Assembly (NCBI GenBank): GCA_902728285.1
Contig: CACVBU010000178.1
Location: 186,001-250,000, forward strand
DNA: 64,000 bases
DNA from: Clytia hemisphaerica
Lineage: Eukaryota > Cnidaria > Hydrozoa > Leptothecata > Clytiidae
Direction: 5' to 3'
Part shown: piece after piece, positions 32,830 to 45,290 of the stretch
How positions within the stretch are numbered: the first letter of the stretch is position 1
Layout of the letters: every line of letters starts with the position of its first letter
Program-made: the position numbers and the translations under genes
The notes under the pieces: model-generated
The model's database searches: none
Told to the model about the DNA's origin: nothing
What the model saw: only the letters and a program-made list of their open reading frames with translations

Positions 32830-33435
32830 TAGCCATAATTTTCATTAAAGTGCCACCGCACAAGAACGATCAAGTAAGTTGTTGAATTGGGAAAGAAATG
32901 TTACTGATAGCCGTTACTTCTGTTAGAATGGCATCTCATCTGAAGCAAAATTTAGTCCACAAATATTAGCAATTTGTGTCTATATCTCATAGATATCTTC
33001 TTATAGAGATAATATAAAGTTATTTATCTGTTTTTTTGTCATCTCTTTTATTACCAAATTAATGGTATGTAATGGTTTATTTATATCATACTAAACGCTA
33101 CTGTACTAAACTGCCATTTTACTGTAATAATCAAACGACAAGTTTTTGAAAGGATAAAATTTCTAGTTTTGATTGCTCAGAGCGGTTAATAACTACTTGT
33201 GGTTTAAATAGGGAAGTTCCCAATAAAAAAGGAATTTCCCTTAATTCGACTCCCTGAGGTAATAAAAAAAGACATATAGAGCTTTTTTGAAAATGGGTAA
33301 TCAGATCAAAACAAATCCGGAAAAGTGTTTTTAATGATGATAAAACAATAGAAATACAGTCACGCTAAGAATGTTACCGGTACACCATTTAACCGGAACT
33401 AAAATACTGAAAAACGCGCGCAAAATTATGAAATG
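32830..33435. repeat. Diverged large repeat, copy 1
   Basis: Starts with ATTTTCATTAAAGTGCCACCGCA and ends with ACCGGAACTAAAATACTGAAAAA. The same two blocks occur at about 42625-43600 and 47690-47910 in the same order, where they are separated by a LINE and a small transposon. No coding capacity was recognised. Confidence 0.6.
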
Positions 33436-33576
33436 TTTGCCCAACTTCCTTATGCGTGAAGCTATGAATGCCATCTTCGGAAGCTTTAGGCTTCCTGCGG
33501 TGGCAACAAATAGTTCGGCCTAGCTCCACTTGCTTAGCTAGAAAGTAGAATGGGCATTATCTCTTAAAAACATATC

Positions 33577-33966
33577 ATGTTACAACCTTACTACTTTATA
33601 ATACGTCTAATGTTTGTTGGAATACCGTCAGATTTAGATCTGACGTGTATTGAAAAGGCCGACGATTCCGCTTGCCAATACATTGCGAGCTTGCCGAAGC
33701 GTCCCTCTAAGGGATTATGTGCACACATATTATTGAAGTTTACTCATTTTAACAGGCTATCCTACCGTGAAAAGCACAGCTCAAAATCATATATTTACGC
33801 TGTGCCGACGAATCGAGATTCTATTCATCGCGCAATCAGCGAAGACAAAAGTAACCATGACGACCATCCAAGATCTTGGATGAGCGTCATAGTCGATATT
33901 TTTATTCCCGTCGTTGAAAACACAACTTACAAAAAGTCATCAATGCTTTGTAAAACGAGTCAGTGA
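33577..33966 (+). CDS. Hypothetical 129-aa ORF, weakly MAP-kinase-like
   Basis: The start of the ORF, with VGIPSDLDLTCIEKADDS and CQYIASLPKRPS, resembles the segment after subdomain X of MAP kinases (GTP-S..D, then YI.SLP). The remainder has no similarity I recognise. There are no kinase catalytic motifs, so if related it is a fragment or retrocopy piece. Low confidence. Confidence 0.3.
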   Translation: MLQPYYFIIRLMFVGIPSDLDLTCIEKADDSACQYIASLPKRPSKGLCAHILLKFTHFNRLSYREKHSSKSYIYAVPTNRDSIHRAISEDKSNHDDHPRSWMSVIVDIFIPVVENTTYKKSSMLCKTSQ

Positions 33967-34577
33967 TAGAGAATCATAACATAAAGTCTGTCTATTATTT
34001 CGTTTCAATTAAAGTGACATTTCCATAATTAAAAGTTTAGTAATTACTGTTATACATTTGGGGATCATGTAAAAGATTTCTTTCGAAATAAACTCATTTC
34101 AACTACACTTGGAGGTTTCTGGGGAATTCGTAAATAGTAAACTGCATACTGATACAGTCTACTAGACATTAATATGGTAACATTTGCTCTTCATCTTTGA
34201 TTTTTTCTACAGTGATTAGATTGACACATGCGCGATAAAATTTCTATTATTTGTCTTCAGAGGTTACTATTTTCTTTGAAAACTTAACCTCTGATACTCA
34301 GGGTAAGGCTATCCACGATCAATACACTTTTTTCATAAGAACATCAAATTTTTCCTCGTCTTCTTCAGAAGCACTTGTGACTTTTCGAGTTTTAAGCATG
34401 GTTTTAAGCCTAAAAATGTAACTTGCGGGTTTTAATTTTCGCGATTTTGTCGAAAAATCATGCAAAAAGCGAAAGTTAGTTAAGGTAGTCTTCATACAGT
34501 AGCACAAAATGATTGATTGAAATTGTTGAAAGGAAATTTAATTTTAACAAAACTGAATTGGAGAATAATAAACTCTA
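33967..34577. other. 3' flank of the CD225-like gene; no gene seen
   Basis: The end of the CD225-like gene lies at 34578. A short minus ORF (34319-34507) here has no domain. Confidence 0.35.
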
Positions 34578-36876
34578 TTAAAAGTGCTTTCGACCAGCAG
34601 TAAAGGCGAGGACAAAATTCAGAATAATTAAAAAAGTTCCAACAACAATAGCAACAATGGCCAACGTTTTTGTTCGTCGAGAATGGAGATCAGCAGCTTC
34701 GTAGTTTCTCATTGTCATTGCTATATCAACCTGGATAAAAAGTGAAAAAATATATGAATGGTTAAAGGCTTGGCGAGAATTTTTTTCGCGTTGGTGCAAT
34801 GCAATGTGCTCCATCCCACCCTTTTTTTGTTTCATGGGACAAAAAAGGAGGGAAATACCCAAAAGACTTTGTTCCAGGGACAAAAGCGAAATTTCACTTT
34901 TATTGGTAGAAAGGAAAATGGGAGATTGCAGGCTCTCTGTGTATTCTTGAGATAATACACCCCTGTGTCACAGACCCGCTGGGACCCCAGCCCCACTGGA
35001 AAATACCTTGGAATTTCGGGAATTTCAGCCCCACTGGGAAATTGACTTTGATTTTATCCCCACTCGAAATTCAATTTATTATTGCACTCCAAAACCATCC
35101 CCACTGGATTTTTTAACATTGAATAGAATTTCTATCCCCATTGGGATTTCAAAAGGAATCTTTATGTCCACAGAGGAAAAAAGTTTCACCGGGACTGTGA
35201 GACAGGGGTGTGATAATGGTAGCCACTTACGTGATTCGATGATGCCACAGCAGCTATACCTATTGGACAACAACAGCATATCAATCCTGTGCAAGCCAAG
35301 CATTTATAGTTAGGCGGATAAAGTTCCAATGATTGCATCTGAACAGGAAATCCAACTGGATTCTATAAATATGAAGAAATTGTAGTCAAAAGATCAAAGT
35401 CACTTTTCTGCCAAGAATAGAAACTAATAAAGACATTACCAATTTTCTGAAAAACGGATCCGAGTCCTACTCTTTTTAATTTTTTTGTTTCTCTGTTACA
35501 AATCATTAAAGGTTTTGTATTTAAATAAAAGTGCTATCGTTTGCTTTTGCTTGCTCGTTGATTTTATTTAGCAAGCTTTTTCACACTGGTAATTGACATG
35601 GATGTGGAGCAAGATTGATTGGAAAGAGGAAAAGAAAAACATTTTTTGCTTATATCAGCATACTACCATAACAATAGACAGACACTGTCCTGATATGAAC
35701 TTAGCCATAAGTTACGAACCTGCTGTAAAGGTATTGGTTGATTTGCAATTGGCGTCATGTTAACGCCTTCATTGTAATACCCTGGGTTTCCTGTAAAAAA
35801 TCGAGGCAAAATAAATATTTGCTTTTTACACAGCCTTAAGTAAATTCATAAGAGCGTTATCGTTTGTTAATCAGTTAAAAAAGGAAAAATAATTATTTTG
35901 ATCACTTAAACAATTTCTTGTAACAGTATCAATTTTGAGCCCGATGAGGGTATTAACATTCACATCAATTTTTCAAATCTCGAATAATAATTTTAATGGA
36001 AATTAAGGAAATTTCGAAAAATTATGGGCAAAAAGCCAAAAGCCAAGTAATTACTTGTTAGTAAATAGTGTAATGTGCCATTTTAGAATAATTTTACTAT
36101 TTCTATACCGTGAAAATTGAAAAAATTGATGTCCTTCAATTAAAATTAATTAGAGTCTCTTAAACTCAAACCTCTACGGCTCGAATGTCTCGCTGAACTT
36201 GAACAAGTTTTCTCATCACTTCAGTTAACAATAGGTTAAGCAAGTGTTTATTTAGACCGTTCAATGCGATACTGTAGGCCTGTACATAAGACTTCACTTG
36301 CATGGTTTGTTTTGGCAAGTTATGTACACAAAATAAACCCGTGCTTAACCTCGCTAATGTCTTGCAAACCTTACCCCATAACCCGAATTTTTCTTAACTC
36401 GAACAAATTTGTTCCCCTCGTGACGGTTCGATTCATAAAGATAACGACTTAACTGTATAGAGTTTCACTGTAGCAGATTTTTGAGCTTGCTCCTAAATCA
36501 AATTTATGACAGCCGAAAAATTTCTCTTGTCCGTATGACACCCCCTTCTCACAGACCCACTGGGAACCCTTCCCACTGGAAAAATTGGCCAAAATATCGT
36601 CCCCAGTGGAAGATTCTACTCTGATTTTTGTCTCCACTGAAAATAATCAAATAAGAAAATCCCCACTGCAAAATATTGTGCTATTTTTTCCATCCCCACT
36701 GAATTTTCTGGCTAGAAGACAATGGAATTCAAATCCCCAGCCATAAGAACTATTGGAATATCAATCTCCATCGATTTTTGGTCCGTTATTTTTACCCCCA
36801 CTAGCTGATAAAATCCCACCGGCTCTGTGAGAAGGGGGTGTAGTATGGAAAACGTCTAGATACCTTGGTTGTTCAT
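34578..36876 (-). CDS. CD225/dispanin-like small membrane protein (four exons)
   Basis: Minus-strand exons 36864-36876, 35720-35790, 35231-35338 and 34578-34730 join to 345 bp, 114 residues plus stop, with GT/AG at every junction and all phases matching. The product has a short Pro/Asn/Gln-rich N-terminus. A cysteine-rich hydrophobic segment (CTGLICCCCPIGIAAVASS, about residues 45-63) follows. Then come a polar loop with NYEAADLHSRR and a C-terminal membrane helix (LAIVAIVVGTFLIILNFVLAF). That is the CD225 layout of IFITM, PRRT and dispanin proteins, in which the cysteines are usually palmitoylated. The frame upstream of the chosen ATG is open to 37122 without another ATG, so a longer 5' coding exon is possible. 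Exact function is not inferable. It looks like an intact host gene. Confidence 0.8.
34957..35211. mobile_element. ACACCCC-family element, copy 1 (intron of CD225-like gene)
   Basis: Ends ACACCCCTGTGTCACAGACC and CTGTGAGACAGGGGTGT, flanked by GATAAT at 34951-34956 and 35212-35217. The interior repeats CCCCACTGG-type words. Its inner edge is 18 bp downstream of the splice donor at 35229-35230. Confidence 0.85.
36538..36841. mobile_element. ACACCCC-family element, copy 2 (intron of CD225-like gene)
   Basis: Ends ACACCCCCTTCTCACAGACCC and CTGTGAGAAGGGGGTGT. Flanked by GTATG on both sides (a sixth base differs). The interior has repeated CCCCACTGNAAAAT blocks. It lies about 20 bp downstream of the first splice donor (36862-36863). 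Confidence 0.85.
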
Positions 36877-37320
36877 AGCTTTATAATGTTGTTTTAGCTC
36901 TTCTTTGGTTTCTTGGCTGAAATTGTCTTTTCTTCTTGTTATGTGATCCTGCTCCTCTTGCTTATCAATGTTCAATGTATTCTGCTTTTCTTCTGCTCCT
37001 TCAAAGTTCAAGTACTTGTTAATTAAAGGAGGAAGATTTTTTTGGCAGGTTAAAGTTATACGATTGTAGAGAGCTATAGGTTTATCCGTACGACTTATAT
37101 GTAAATAAACTCTCTCCTTCACACGTTTTTAAACACTGTCAGATCTGACAATTATGAAGGCATGTCATAAAATTAATCAATTTTGGTCAAGATGATTGCT
37201 ATAAGTAATACACATGGAAAAGGTATTTCTCGTTAATCATGTTAAGCGAACATGTGCTTGAGATATTTGACTTTTTCAAAGCTTGTTTTACACTTGAACA
37301 GTCTAATTCAATAGTCAAAT

Positions 37321-40300
37321 CAAAGAGATAGAAAATAGAGGAGGTTGCACGCAACTGCTTTAAAGCCGGGCGACTCTTGTTTTCTATTCAATTTCCTTTG
37401 TTTTGCAACAAAGAAAAATCGCCTTTGACGCGAGCTGAGTTATGCCGCCAATCGAGAAGGAAGCAAACATGGCGGGTCGAAGCGGTGATTTTTCTGCAGT
37501 TATTTTTGTTATGTCTATTCGAGTTATGACTAAAACAACGTCTACAGCAAGTACTACATTGTTTAAAACATCTCAAATGCTTTTGGATATATTTATTTCA
37601 ACCAATCAAATGATTTGTTTACGTTTTGACTAGGGAGACAGTGAAATTATCATCGAAGAAAGATAGTCTGTCTTGTTGAGTAGCTAACAGCACCTACTGA
37701 TGAAAATCGCTCGAAATCGAAAAGATGGACAATTTTTTTCAAATTGGGAACAATTTTCCTTGGTAGAGGATGCCTTGAGGTATGTATATCTGAAGTTTCT
37801 AGTGTGGTCTGGCTCTTTTCACTGTGGTCTGGCTCTTTGAGTTCAGCCCATTTTTCAATTTCATGTACTCAACCATCGACTAGGTAGTTCTTGCAGTTCT
37901 TGTTATCTTTCACTTTGTTTACGTGATCAGCTAAAAGTTGGCGGTTAATTTCAAAAATTTTGCTTCTTCATTTCTTTTTTTATTACTGAAGGAAGAGACA
38001 GCGGAAGAAGAATTTGAATTTCATCGAACAAACAGCTAGCTGCCTGTAGTAAAGTAGTGTAGATTATTATGCGGCCGGTGCGTAGAAAACTGTGGACTGT
38101 GGTTCGGACTGTAGAAAACTTAAAGAGACAGCTTCTTTTAAAGATGCTTTCAATTCAATGCTTTGGGAGTTGATATTACTAATGATACTGCGTTGATGTT
38201 CATCCTGAGAAAATCTGTGAAAAGTGTAGAGTTGTTTGTACGAAGTTTGAATCAGCATTGAAAGGCACCCAGAGGCACCCAAGCTGAAAGTAGGAAAAAA
38301 GAGAAAGTTAGGCATAAATCAACACAGTGTGTTATAAAACAATAACAACATCAGATATTGATACCAGTGGTTTCGCAGATTGTGTTGATGGAGAGAAAAT
38401 TTCAGAAAAGTGACCGTGGCTTTGTCTTATTATTGATGCTGAAGACTTTATATTTATTATTGATTGGTTTTAAATGAGGAAATCAATAGGTTGGAAAGGC
38501 AATGTGATGTGGAGGGCCAACAAGCAAGATATTTCAGCCTCACATGTTTTAGCTTTTATTGTACGAGGTATCTACACTGGATTACTTTTGTTTTTGTTTT
38601 CTCCCTACTGCCATCTGCTTCAAGTGATGAGTTATTTCCTGTTGTCTGGGAGCTGTTGAAGTGTTGGAATATTTGAGTTTGAAAGTCAGGTGTTTGGTAT
38701 CTGATAGAGCTTCTAACAAACCGTTCATTTTATAAACTCAAAGAATAAGGAAGATAAAGTCCATTTCTTCAGCATTAATCTATGTGCTTTGGATAGAAAT
38801 AAGCTCTACCATGAGATTGGGTAACTTGCATCAGTGGAGGCAAACATGCATAGCCCTCAAATAAAAGACCTGGCTGGTCATCAAAATACAACTACGCAGC
38901 TCTACTCTACCATTTTTGTTTTGATTTAACTTTGTATTTTAATGACAAGCCAGGTCTTTCATTTGAGGGCTATGCATGTTAGCCTCAACTGATGCAAGTT
39001 ACCCAATCTCACGGTATTTATTTCATTTGTGAGGACAAAACAATTTTGAAAACTCTTATGAAAATAGTAGCACCAAAAATTTTGTAAGTCAATGATTTGT
39101 CTATTATTTCCGGAGGAAATACCTTAAATGATATTAATGATGATTTGTTTGAAATATTTATCACTACCAGGTGTTGAAATTCAAAAAAAATGATTGAAAT
39201 TATACAGTTTAATTCCTTTCCTTTTAGCTGGACAAACACTCAATCAGTTGGAACCATTCTGAACCATTTGGTACAACACTGGGAGTTCGACTTAAATACT
39301 TAAATCCCAGGGCTTTATACATGATCAAATTAGCAGGAGAACACATCAACTAAATATGATGAACGTTTAAACTTGCAGCTCAGGTAACTTTAGATGATTA
39401 CCATATTATCTCAAAAAATGTGCATATATGTTATCTAATCAGGTTAGGTAAAGTCTGAGAATTAGGTCTGTCTGAAATAAAATGGCCTTTTTATGACAAT
39501 AAAAATCCCATGATATGCATTCATTTATTGTCAATGACATTGAAATGACTATAGCTATAAGTCTGGTCTCAATAATTTTAGTTTGATGACTAGCTTGATA
39601 TAAACAGAAATTTTGAATAATTTTTCTGGGCTCAACATCAAAACTTCTTGAGTGGCTTTTTTCAGCTGTGAAACACACATATTGAATGTTTGGATGGTGA
39701 CAAAGACTCTAGCTTATTTTCATTATTTGTCCTGGATTCCTTTTGAAAGTTACTTCATTTTTATTTTAGTGTCTCAGTACTAGAGTCACAAGGTTCACTT
39801 GTGACCAAATTATAACTTTTTATCATTTTAGTGGCTGACAGATACATTTTTGAAAAGTGGGAAAACAGAGGCACCTACACCTGGCTTGCAAAAAAAGAAA
39901 GAAAAAAGGAGACTGTACCTGGCTATTCAAACTGTTGAAGGGCTGTATGCAAACTACAGGTTTGTTATGATTTTGCATTCAAAGGTTTTTTAGTATGAAA
40001 TAGTACAATGTTAATTTTAAGCAATCAATGTTTCTGCGATTGCTCCTGGCCTTGCATGTTTTAGAGGTGTTTTTTTTTTAATATAGAAAACCGACATTTT
40101 CTCAGTCTTTTATTCTTTCAATCAGACCTTTTTCACTTTTCATCTTGCAGGAGCTGCTTGTTGAATATCCTGGATTTTACATTTTGGATCATGGTCGTCT
40201 TAGTCAGCCAACCTCAACTTATGTGGGCAGGTCGTTCTGACGGTTTTTCTATTGTTTAAATTATTGTTATTTAAAATATTGTTTTTTAGATTTTAGCTGG

Positions 40301-40989
40301 ATTTGATTTGGATAAATTCCACTTATTTTTTGTGGAATTTCGAAAAAAAATTAGATAAGCAGAAAAAGTAAATAAACATACATAAACGACAGAAAGGATA
40401 CCTCTTACCTTTACACTTGTGACAAATTATAGATCTTAATACATTTGCTAGTAGATATTTATCTTTTGATGATAGTTCATTATATGATTAAATTATGTTA
40501 ATATATTTTATATATTAACATATTATGGTTTTTGTTGAAAAACATACATTTTTTAGCTGATAAAAAAAGCTAAAATTGACAACTGGTGCTAGATTTCTCC
40601 CTATACTTACCTTACCTTATTTGCAGCTATATAGACTTTCATTGAAGTAAACTTTTCTTTAGAACGTGAAAAAGTGAACAGTATATTTCAAGAGAGCTAA
40701 TATCTAAGAAAAAAATTCCAAAAGACTCAGGCTGTCAAGGAAAACAGCAGTGCAGCCATTTTTTCATATTTGTCTCTCTGCCCGTTCTACTTTCGTTTTC
40801 AAGCACTTTTTTACGGCATTGATTATATGGGGATTATATCTTTTTGAATAAAACACCGATTGTTTCAATATAGTCGGTTCCGTAAAACTTTCCCTCTTTT
40901 TTTCTTCCCTCATTAATTATTCATGATCATAACTAACATAGTATAATAGAAAGAGAATCGTGCAACCTCCTCTATTTTCTATCTCTTTG
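37321..40989. mobile_element. 3.67-kb DNA transposon with exact 31-bp inverted repeats
   Basis: CAAAGAGATAGAAAATAGAG plus 11 further bases form a perfect 31-bp terminal inverted repeat. The flanking direct repeat is GTCAAAT (37314-37320, 40990-40996). The interior is long but has only short broken frames. Near 39840 and 40150 they read ADRYIFEKWENRGTYTWLAK and ELLVEYPGFYILDHG, from no family I recognise. Inverted-repeat length equals that of P elements, but no P-type motif is visible, so the superfamily is open. It starts about 200 bp upstream of the open frame that precedes the CD225-like gene. Confidence 0.8.
38807..39016. mobile_element. TACCGTGAGAT-family element, copy 2 (nested)
   Basis: Ends TACCATGAGATTGGGTAACT and its counterpart ending ATCTCACGGTA, with nested palindromic arms (ATGCATAGCCCTCAAATRAAAGACCTGGCT and its reverse complement). 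Inserted in the 37321-40989 element and related to 10129-10203. Confidence 0.85.
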
Positions 40990-41032
40990 GTCAAATCAAC
41001 GGAAACATGGCCCAAAATAATATTTCCCTGTA

Positions 41033-41235
41033 TACACCCCTTTCTCACAGACACGGTGTGACTTTATCAGTCAGTAGGGATAAAATAACGAACGAAAACT
41101 CGATGGGGATTGATATTCCCATGTTTTTTTTATGGCTGGGGATTTAAATTTCCATTGTTCAGTGGGGATAAAAAAATAGCATAGTATTTTGCAGTGAGGA
41201 TTTGCTTATATTCTCAGAAAAAAGTAAAGACGAAA
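41033..41235. mobile_element. ACACCCC-family element, truncated copy 3
   Basis: Begins ACACCCCTTTCTCACAGACAC like the copies at 34957 and 36538 and holds the CAGTGGGGATAAAA interior words, but the other terminus is missing. Confidence 0.65.
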
Positions 41236-41497
41236 AAAAAAATTTTGTTCATTCATACTTGACTGTTGATAAATCAAAATTTCAAAATAACATCTAGCAT
41301 TTTTTCCATCGGATACGGAAGCTTTGGCCAAAATTTTGCATTGAGACGAGTTTCTAGTTTCAAATATTCTGAAAAAAATATCAATGGAAAACTTTTTTCT
41401 TGTAAAAACCAAGCTACTGAGAGGAACCTCCATCGATTCAGAATTTTTAGAAGCTCGAGTGAGTATTTCTTAATCTTTCAGGAATCTTTGCGTCTAT

Positions 41498-41867
41498 GGG
41501 GCCGTCCACATAGTGCGTACGCACTAAAATGTCGAGTACCCCCTCCCCCTGTGCAAGCGGACGCAAATGGCTATACCCCTCGTAAGTACGTACTTTTTCA
41601 TTCCCCCCCCTTCCCCTCGGTTGAAGAAAATTTCGAATTCAAATCGTTTGGCTCGGACCTTTATTTCATACATGAAACTCAATGTTTATTAAAAAACTTC
41701 TTCTTTTCTTTGATGCGTATAAGCGTAAAAGTCGACAAAAAAAACAAGCAAAAAAAAGCTATGAAAAATTTTTCTCTGCGTAAGTACATTTTCCTTTGAC
41801 CTCTAACAGCATACGCTTTTGAGAAGACCCCCCTTCCCCCTTACTGCGTACGTACTATGTGGGCCCC
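41498..41867. mobile_element. GGGGCC(GTC)CACATAGT inverted-repeat element
   Basis: Left end GGGGCCGTCCACATAGTGCG and right end TACGTACTATGTGGGCCCC form an imperfect ~27-bp inverted repeat, with GTACGTACT motifs inside. The 177-residue plus ORF at 41266-41799 reads across the left boundary and is not a gene. Confidence 0.7.
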
Positions 41868-42624
41868 CATGGGGACACAAAATACATCCTACAATTTTAT
41901 TTTTCGTTTTCCACTGGATGTTGGTTAAGTAGTGATAAGTAGTGGTACATTATTTTTTGACCTTCAAAAATTACCTGTAAGAGACCTAAACACTTAATTT
42001 CTCAATATTTAGCTTTTTTCAACTTTTTTATACCCCAAGATTTCCGGTTTTCAAAAATCATGCTTGGTCAACCCTCCCGCAATCCGGCAAAACTAGGGTA
42101 CCCTGACCCTCGAACCTCTTTACCGGGTCGATTATACCCGGTTTCATTTGTAGCAGGTAAAAGGAACCATTTCGAAACCTTGACAAAAAGAATGTAGTGT
42201 ATACTGACCCATATCTCATTGACAATTGATAGGCAAACAATCATTATTAAAAATTCTTAGAAAGTAATTAAAACATTATCGTTAAGAAAAACACGACCAT
42301 GTAGGCATGGTTTTTAATGAAGTTTTTTAGCAATATTTAACATCTGTAATCGCGTTTACGTAAATCGGTGTTGTTTGATGAAAGAAATATCTTGGTTTCG
42401 TAACTCAGGATTTTTCCACGAAATTCTTATCTTCTCAATTATATCCCAACTATTGTGACGAAGGGAAGTTAGTCGATTGGGGTCAACTTTTAGCTATTGA
42501 AGGGACCTCTCAGATCACTTAATCTGTTTTATCGATCAGGGTATCCCTTATTAGAGATAAGTCTATGGACACTTAGTAATGGTACACTAATAATCAATTT
42601 TGTTTCTCCAATTAACTAACTAGA
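41868..42624. other. No gene seen
   Basis: AT-rich sequence with no convincing ORF; 42058-42240 is a short minus frame without domain. Confidence 0.35.
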
Positions 42625-43600
42625 CATAACTTTCATTAAGGTGCCACCGCAGCAAAACGAACACATAGAGTTGAATTTGCGTTCAAAAGGACTGATCTTA
42701 GCCCTACAGTAATTTTTGTTAAGAGCATGAATTTAATATAGACACTGGATAAACAACGTATAAAACGGTGGAGAGCGAAACATTGTCTTTCTTTTGTTTA
42801 AGAAAACAATCGAGGAACTAGCTTTGTCCGCAAAGGACAACTGTCATGGCGGCTCGAAGTTCTCTGATTTTGAAAAATGATTAATAATCTCATTTCTAAA
42901 AAGTCCTCTATCTTTATCTTTTTGTACTTTTACTCGCCAAAAATTTGGAAATAAATGCTAAAATACTTAACAGATACATGTATTAAATCTGGTGTGACAA
43001 AAACATCATCAGACAAGAAAAATCAAACAAAAGGCATAAAATGACACAGAATTTTAAGTTGGCGATATCTTTCTAACATCTTTCTGAGAAGAGCTAAGAT
43101 TAACATATATTAGACTTGAGTGTCTTGGCTTCACCGTGGTATGAAAATATTTTGGAGAGGCTCGTGGTGGATCGGTGGTTTTATTGAGGTTAAAGTTTGA
43201 AAATTTCTGGTGTCAACATTTGATTTTTCATACAAATGATGTTTTTCATCTTTCTTACGACTTGAAACGTCATAACTACACATAATTAGCAATTATTTTG
43301 ATGCGTTCGCCTCTTTAAGGAAAACTTAATTTTCATTTGGGAATTGAAATGACTGTGTTAAGATGAAAAAAATGATTAAAATGTTACGAAAAATCGTTTA
43401 ATGAAGGAAGGAGAGTGAACAATAATGTCATTACTGCGGACAAGGCTATAGAACATGAGAAATCAATGAAAATATAGCTCGTTGTTTATCCAGTGTCTAT
43501 AATAAATTCTTGTTAAGAGTGACCTCTCATCTGAGACAAAATTCTTTCAAATGCTAACAAATGTGTCAAGGGAGTGATTTACAGTCTACTTAGAGTGACA
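42625..43600. repeat. Diverged large repeat, copy 2 (left part)
   Basis: ACTTTCATTAAGGTGCCACCGCA and CTCTCATCTGAGACAAAATT correspond to 32830-33435. The alignment is broken by the small element at 42737-43501. The right part of the same repeat reappears at 47690. Confidence 0.55.
42737..43501. mobile_element. TATAGACACTGG inverted-repeat element
   Basis: Ends TATAGACACTGGATAAACAACG and CGTTGTTTATCCAGTGTCTATA. A TAATA direct repeat may overlap the ends, so the duplication could be 5 bp or just TA. No gene inside. Confidence 0.8.
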
Positions 43601-43916
43601 TCCGTGCCTTGTCTTACACGTTTTTTATAAGAACAATTTCATAAGAATACGAGGCTGAAATTTGGCCAAAACCTAAGAACAAATTAAGAAGAATCTGAAC
43701 CTCAGATTTCAGAAATTACTGAGAAGTACATGTTTCCACTTTAATTAATATCATTGACATTTAAGGCTGAAAAACTGATATAAATTTAAGAGCAGCCCAG
43801 CCAGAATCATATGACTTACTGGTTTTTCCTATAAAAAGCGTATATATCTGAAGATACTGCTCTTCATATGTTATTTTACTAATGTACACGTTTAGCAACA
43901 TAACTGTTCGAATACT

Positions 43917-44366
43917 TTGAGTAGAGTAATATTTTTAACCTATGAAGAGGCGCTTAATAGAAAGTGTAGAAAGATGGAAAAGTGTGATAGAGAAAATTGC
44001 TGGTTCAGTCATGATACCACAGTAATATGTAAGTTTGAGGCAAAAGGATTTTGTAGAAATGGAGAAAGATGTAGGTTCCTACATATAAAACCTACCAACA
44101 GACATGCAGAGAATGAACAAAAGGGGCAGAAACAGCAAAGAGGAGGTTCAAACACTAGACACAATGAGATATCAATGATTGAGGAAAAAGGGATTGAAGA
44201 GAGACTTTTTGAAAAGATCACAAAATGGATGTCAGAGAACCCTTTTTTACAAGCAGGACAGGGACAAGGATACCAGATGCGCAGGATCGGAACTTCTACA
44301 CTCAAACCAACCAACAAGCTCAACCATACCCATTGTGGTAGAAAATTCAAGGGAAGAAGAAAATGA
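43917..44366 (+). pseudogene. LINE ORF segment with two CCCH zinc fingers
   Basis: CRKMEKCDRENCWFSH and CKFEAKGFCRNGERCRFLH are two consecutive CCCH fingers (the second with C-x7-C-x5-C-x3-H spacing), suited to RNA binding. The frame changes after about residue 130 into the endonuclease frame (44179-44931). Confidence 0.7.
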
Positions 44367-45290
44367 AAAAAACAAAAAAAAGAGTAAAAAGGAAAAAAAA
44401 CAAAAGAAAAAAAGCTTAGTCATATACTATGTCAACATAAGGGGACTAAAATCAAAGTTGGAAAGCCTGGAAGAAATAATAGAAAGACACCGACCAGATA
44501 TTGTTGGAATTGTGGAAACGCACTTGGGAGGAGAGGAGAACATCGAAATAGAAGAATACAAACCTATAAGGAGAGACAGAAACACTGACGGTGGAGGAGT
44601 TATGTTGCAAATCAAGAAAGATTATGACGATAATTGTGTGGAAATCCCAATAAAAGAGAAAGTACAAGACCTTGAAAAGTTGTGGATTGAGTTTGGGACA
44701 AAAACAAGATATAGAGCAGGAATAGTATATGCCCCAAAAGGAGAGAATGCGAACCTAGAAGAAATTAAAAGTATATATAGATCAATAGAAGAGGATGTAA
44801 TGGAATGCCAAGCAGCAGATTGTAAGATGGTGTTAATGGGAGACCTCAACTCAAAGATCCAACAGCTGAAAAACGGTGCAGAAACTGCAAAGAAAACAGA
44901 CAAAGGTGGGAGACAGCTGCTAACTCTGTAGAAAGAAACAAGCTTGAGATAATTAATGGGATGAACATCACAAAAGGCAAATGGACAAGAATACAAGGGG
45001 AAACAAAGTCAGCAATAGACTATATGATGGTTGAGGAGAAGGAAAGTGAAAGTGTACTATCCATGGTCATTGATGAGGAGAAACTGGAGACACCATACTA
45101 TGTCACAGATGAGGCTGAAGAAAAGTTCACAGATCACACTGCTATGATCTGTACGATGAAATGGTGTAATATTGTAAAAACAAGGGAGAAGAGAAGATAT
45201 AAGAGATTCGCAGAGATGATTAATAATAAAAGACTATCAAGACTTATGGGAGCTTACAAAATGTATATGGTGCATGGGATAAGGAGGTGA
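44179..45290 (+). pseudogene. LINE endonuclease (EEP family), split by frameshift
   Basis: YYVNIRGLKSKLESL (catalytic Asn), VGIVETHLGG (Glu), KMVLMGDLNSK (Asp/Asn), then after a frameshift near 44931-44961 SAIDYMMV and FTDHTAMI (terminal Asp-His). All hallmark motifs of an apurinic-like endonuclease are present. The break between them shows the copy is inactive as it stands. Confidence 0.75.

Noticed and set aside
41266..41799. 177-residue plus-strand ORF
   Set aside because: Crosses the boundary of a small transposon and a truncated repeat; no domain; composition resembles AT-rich chance frames.
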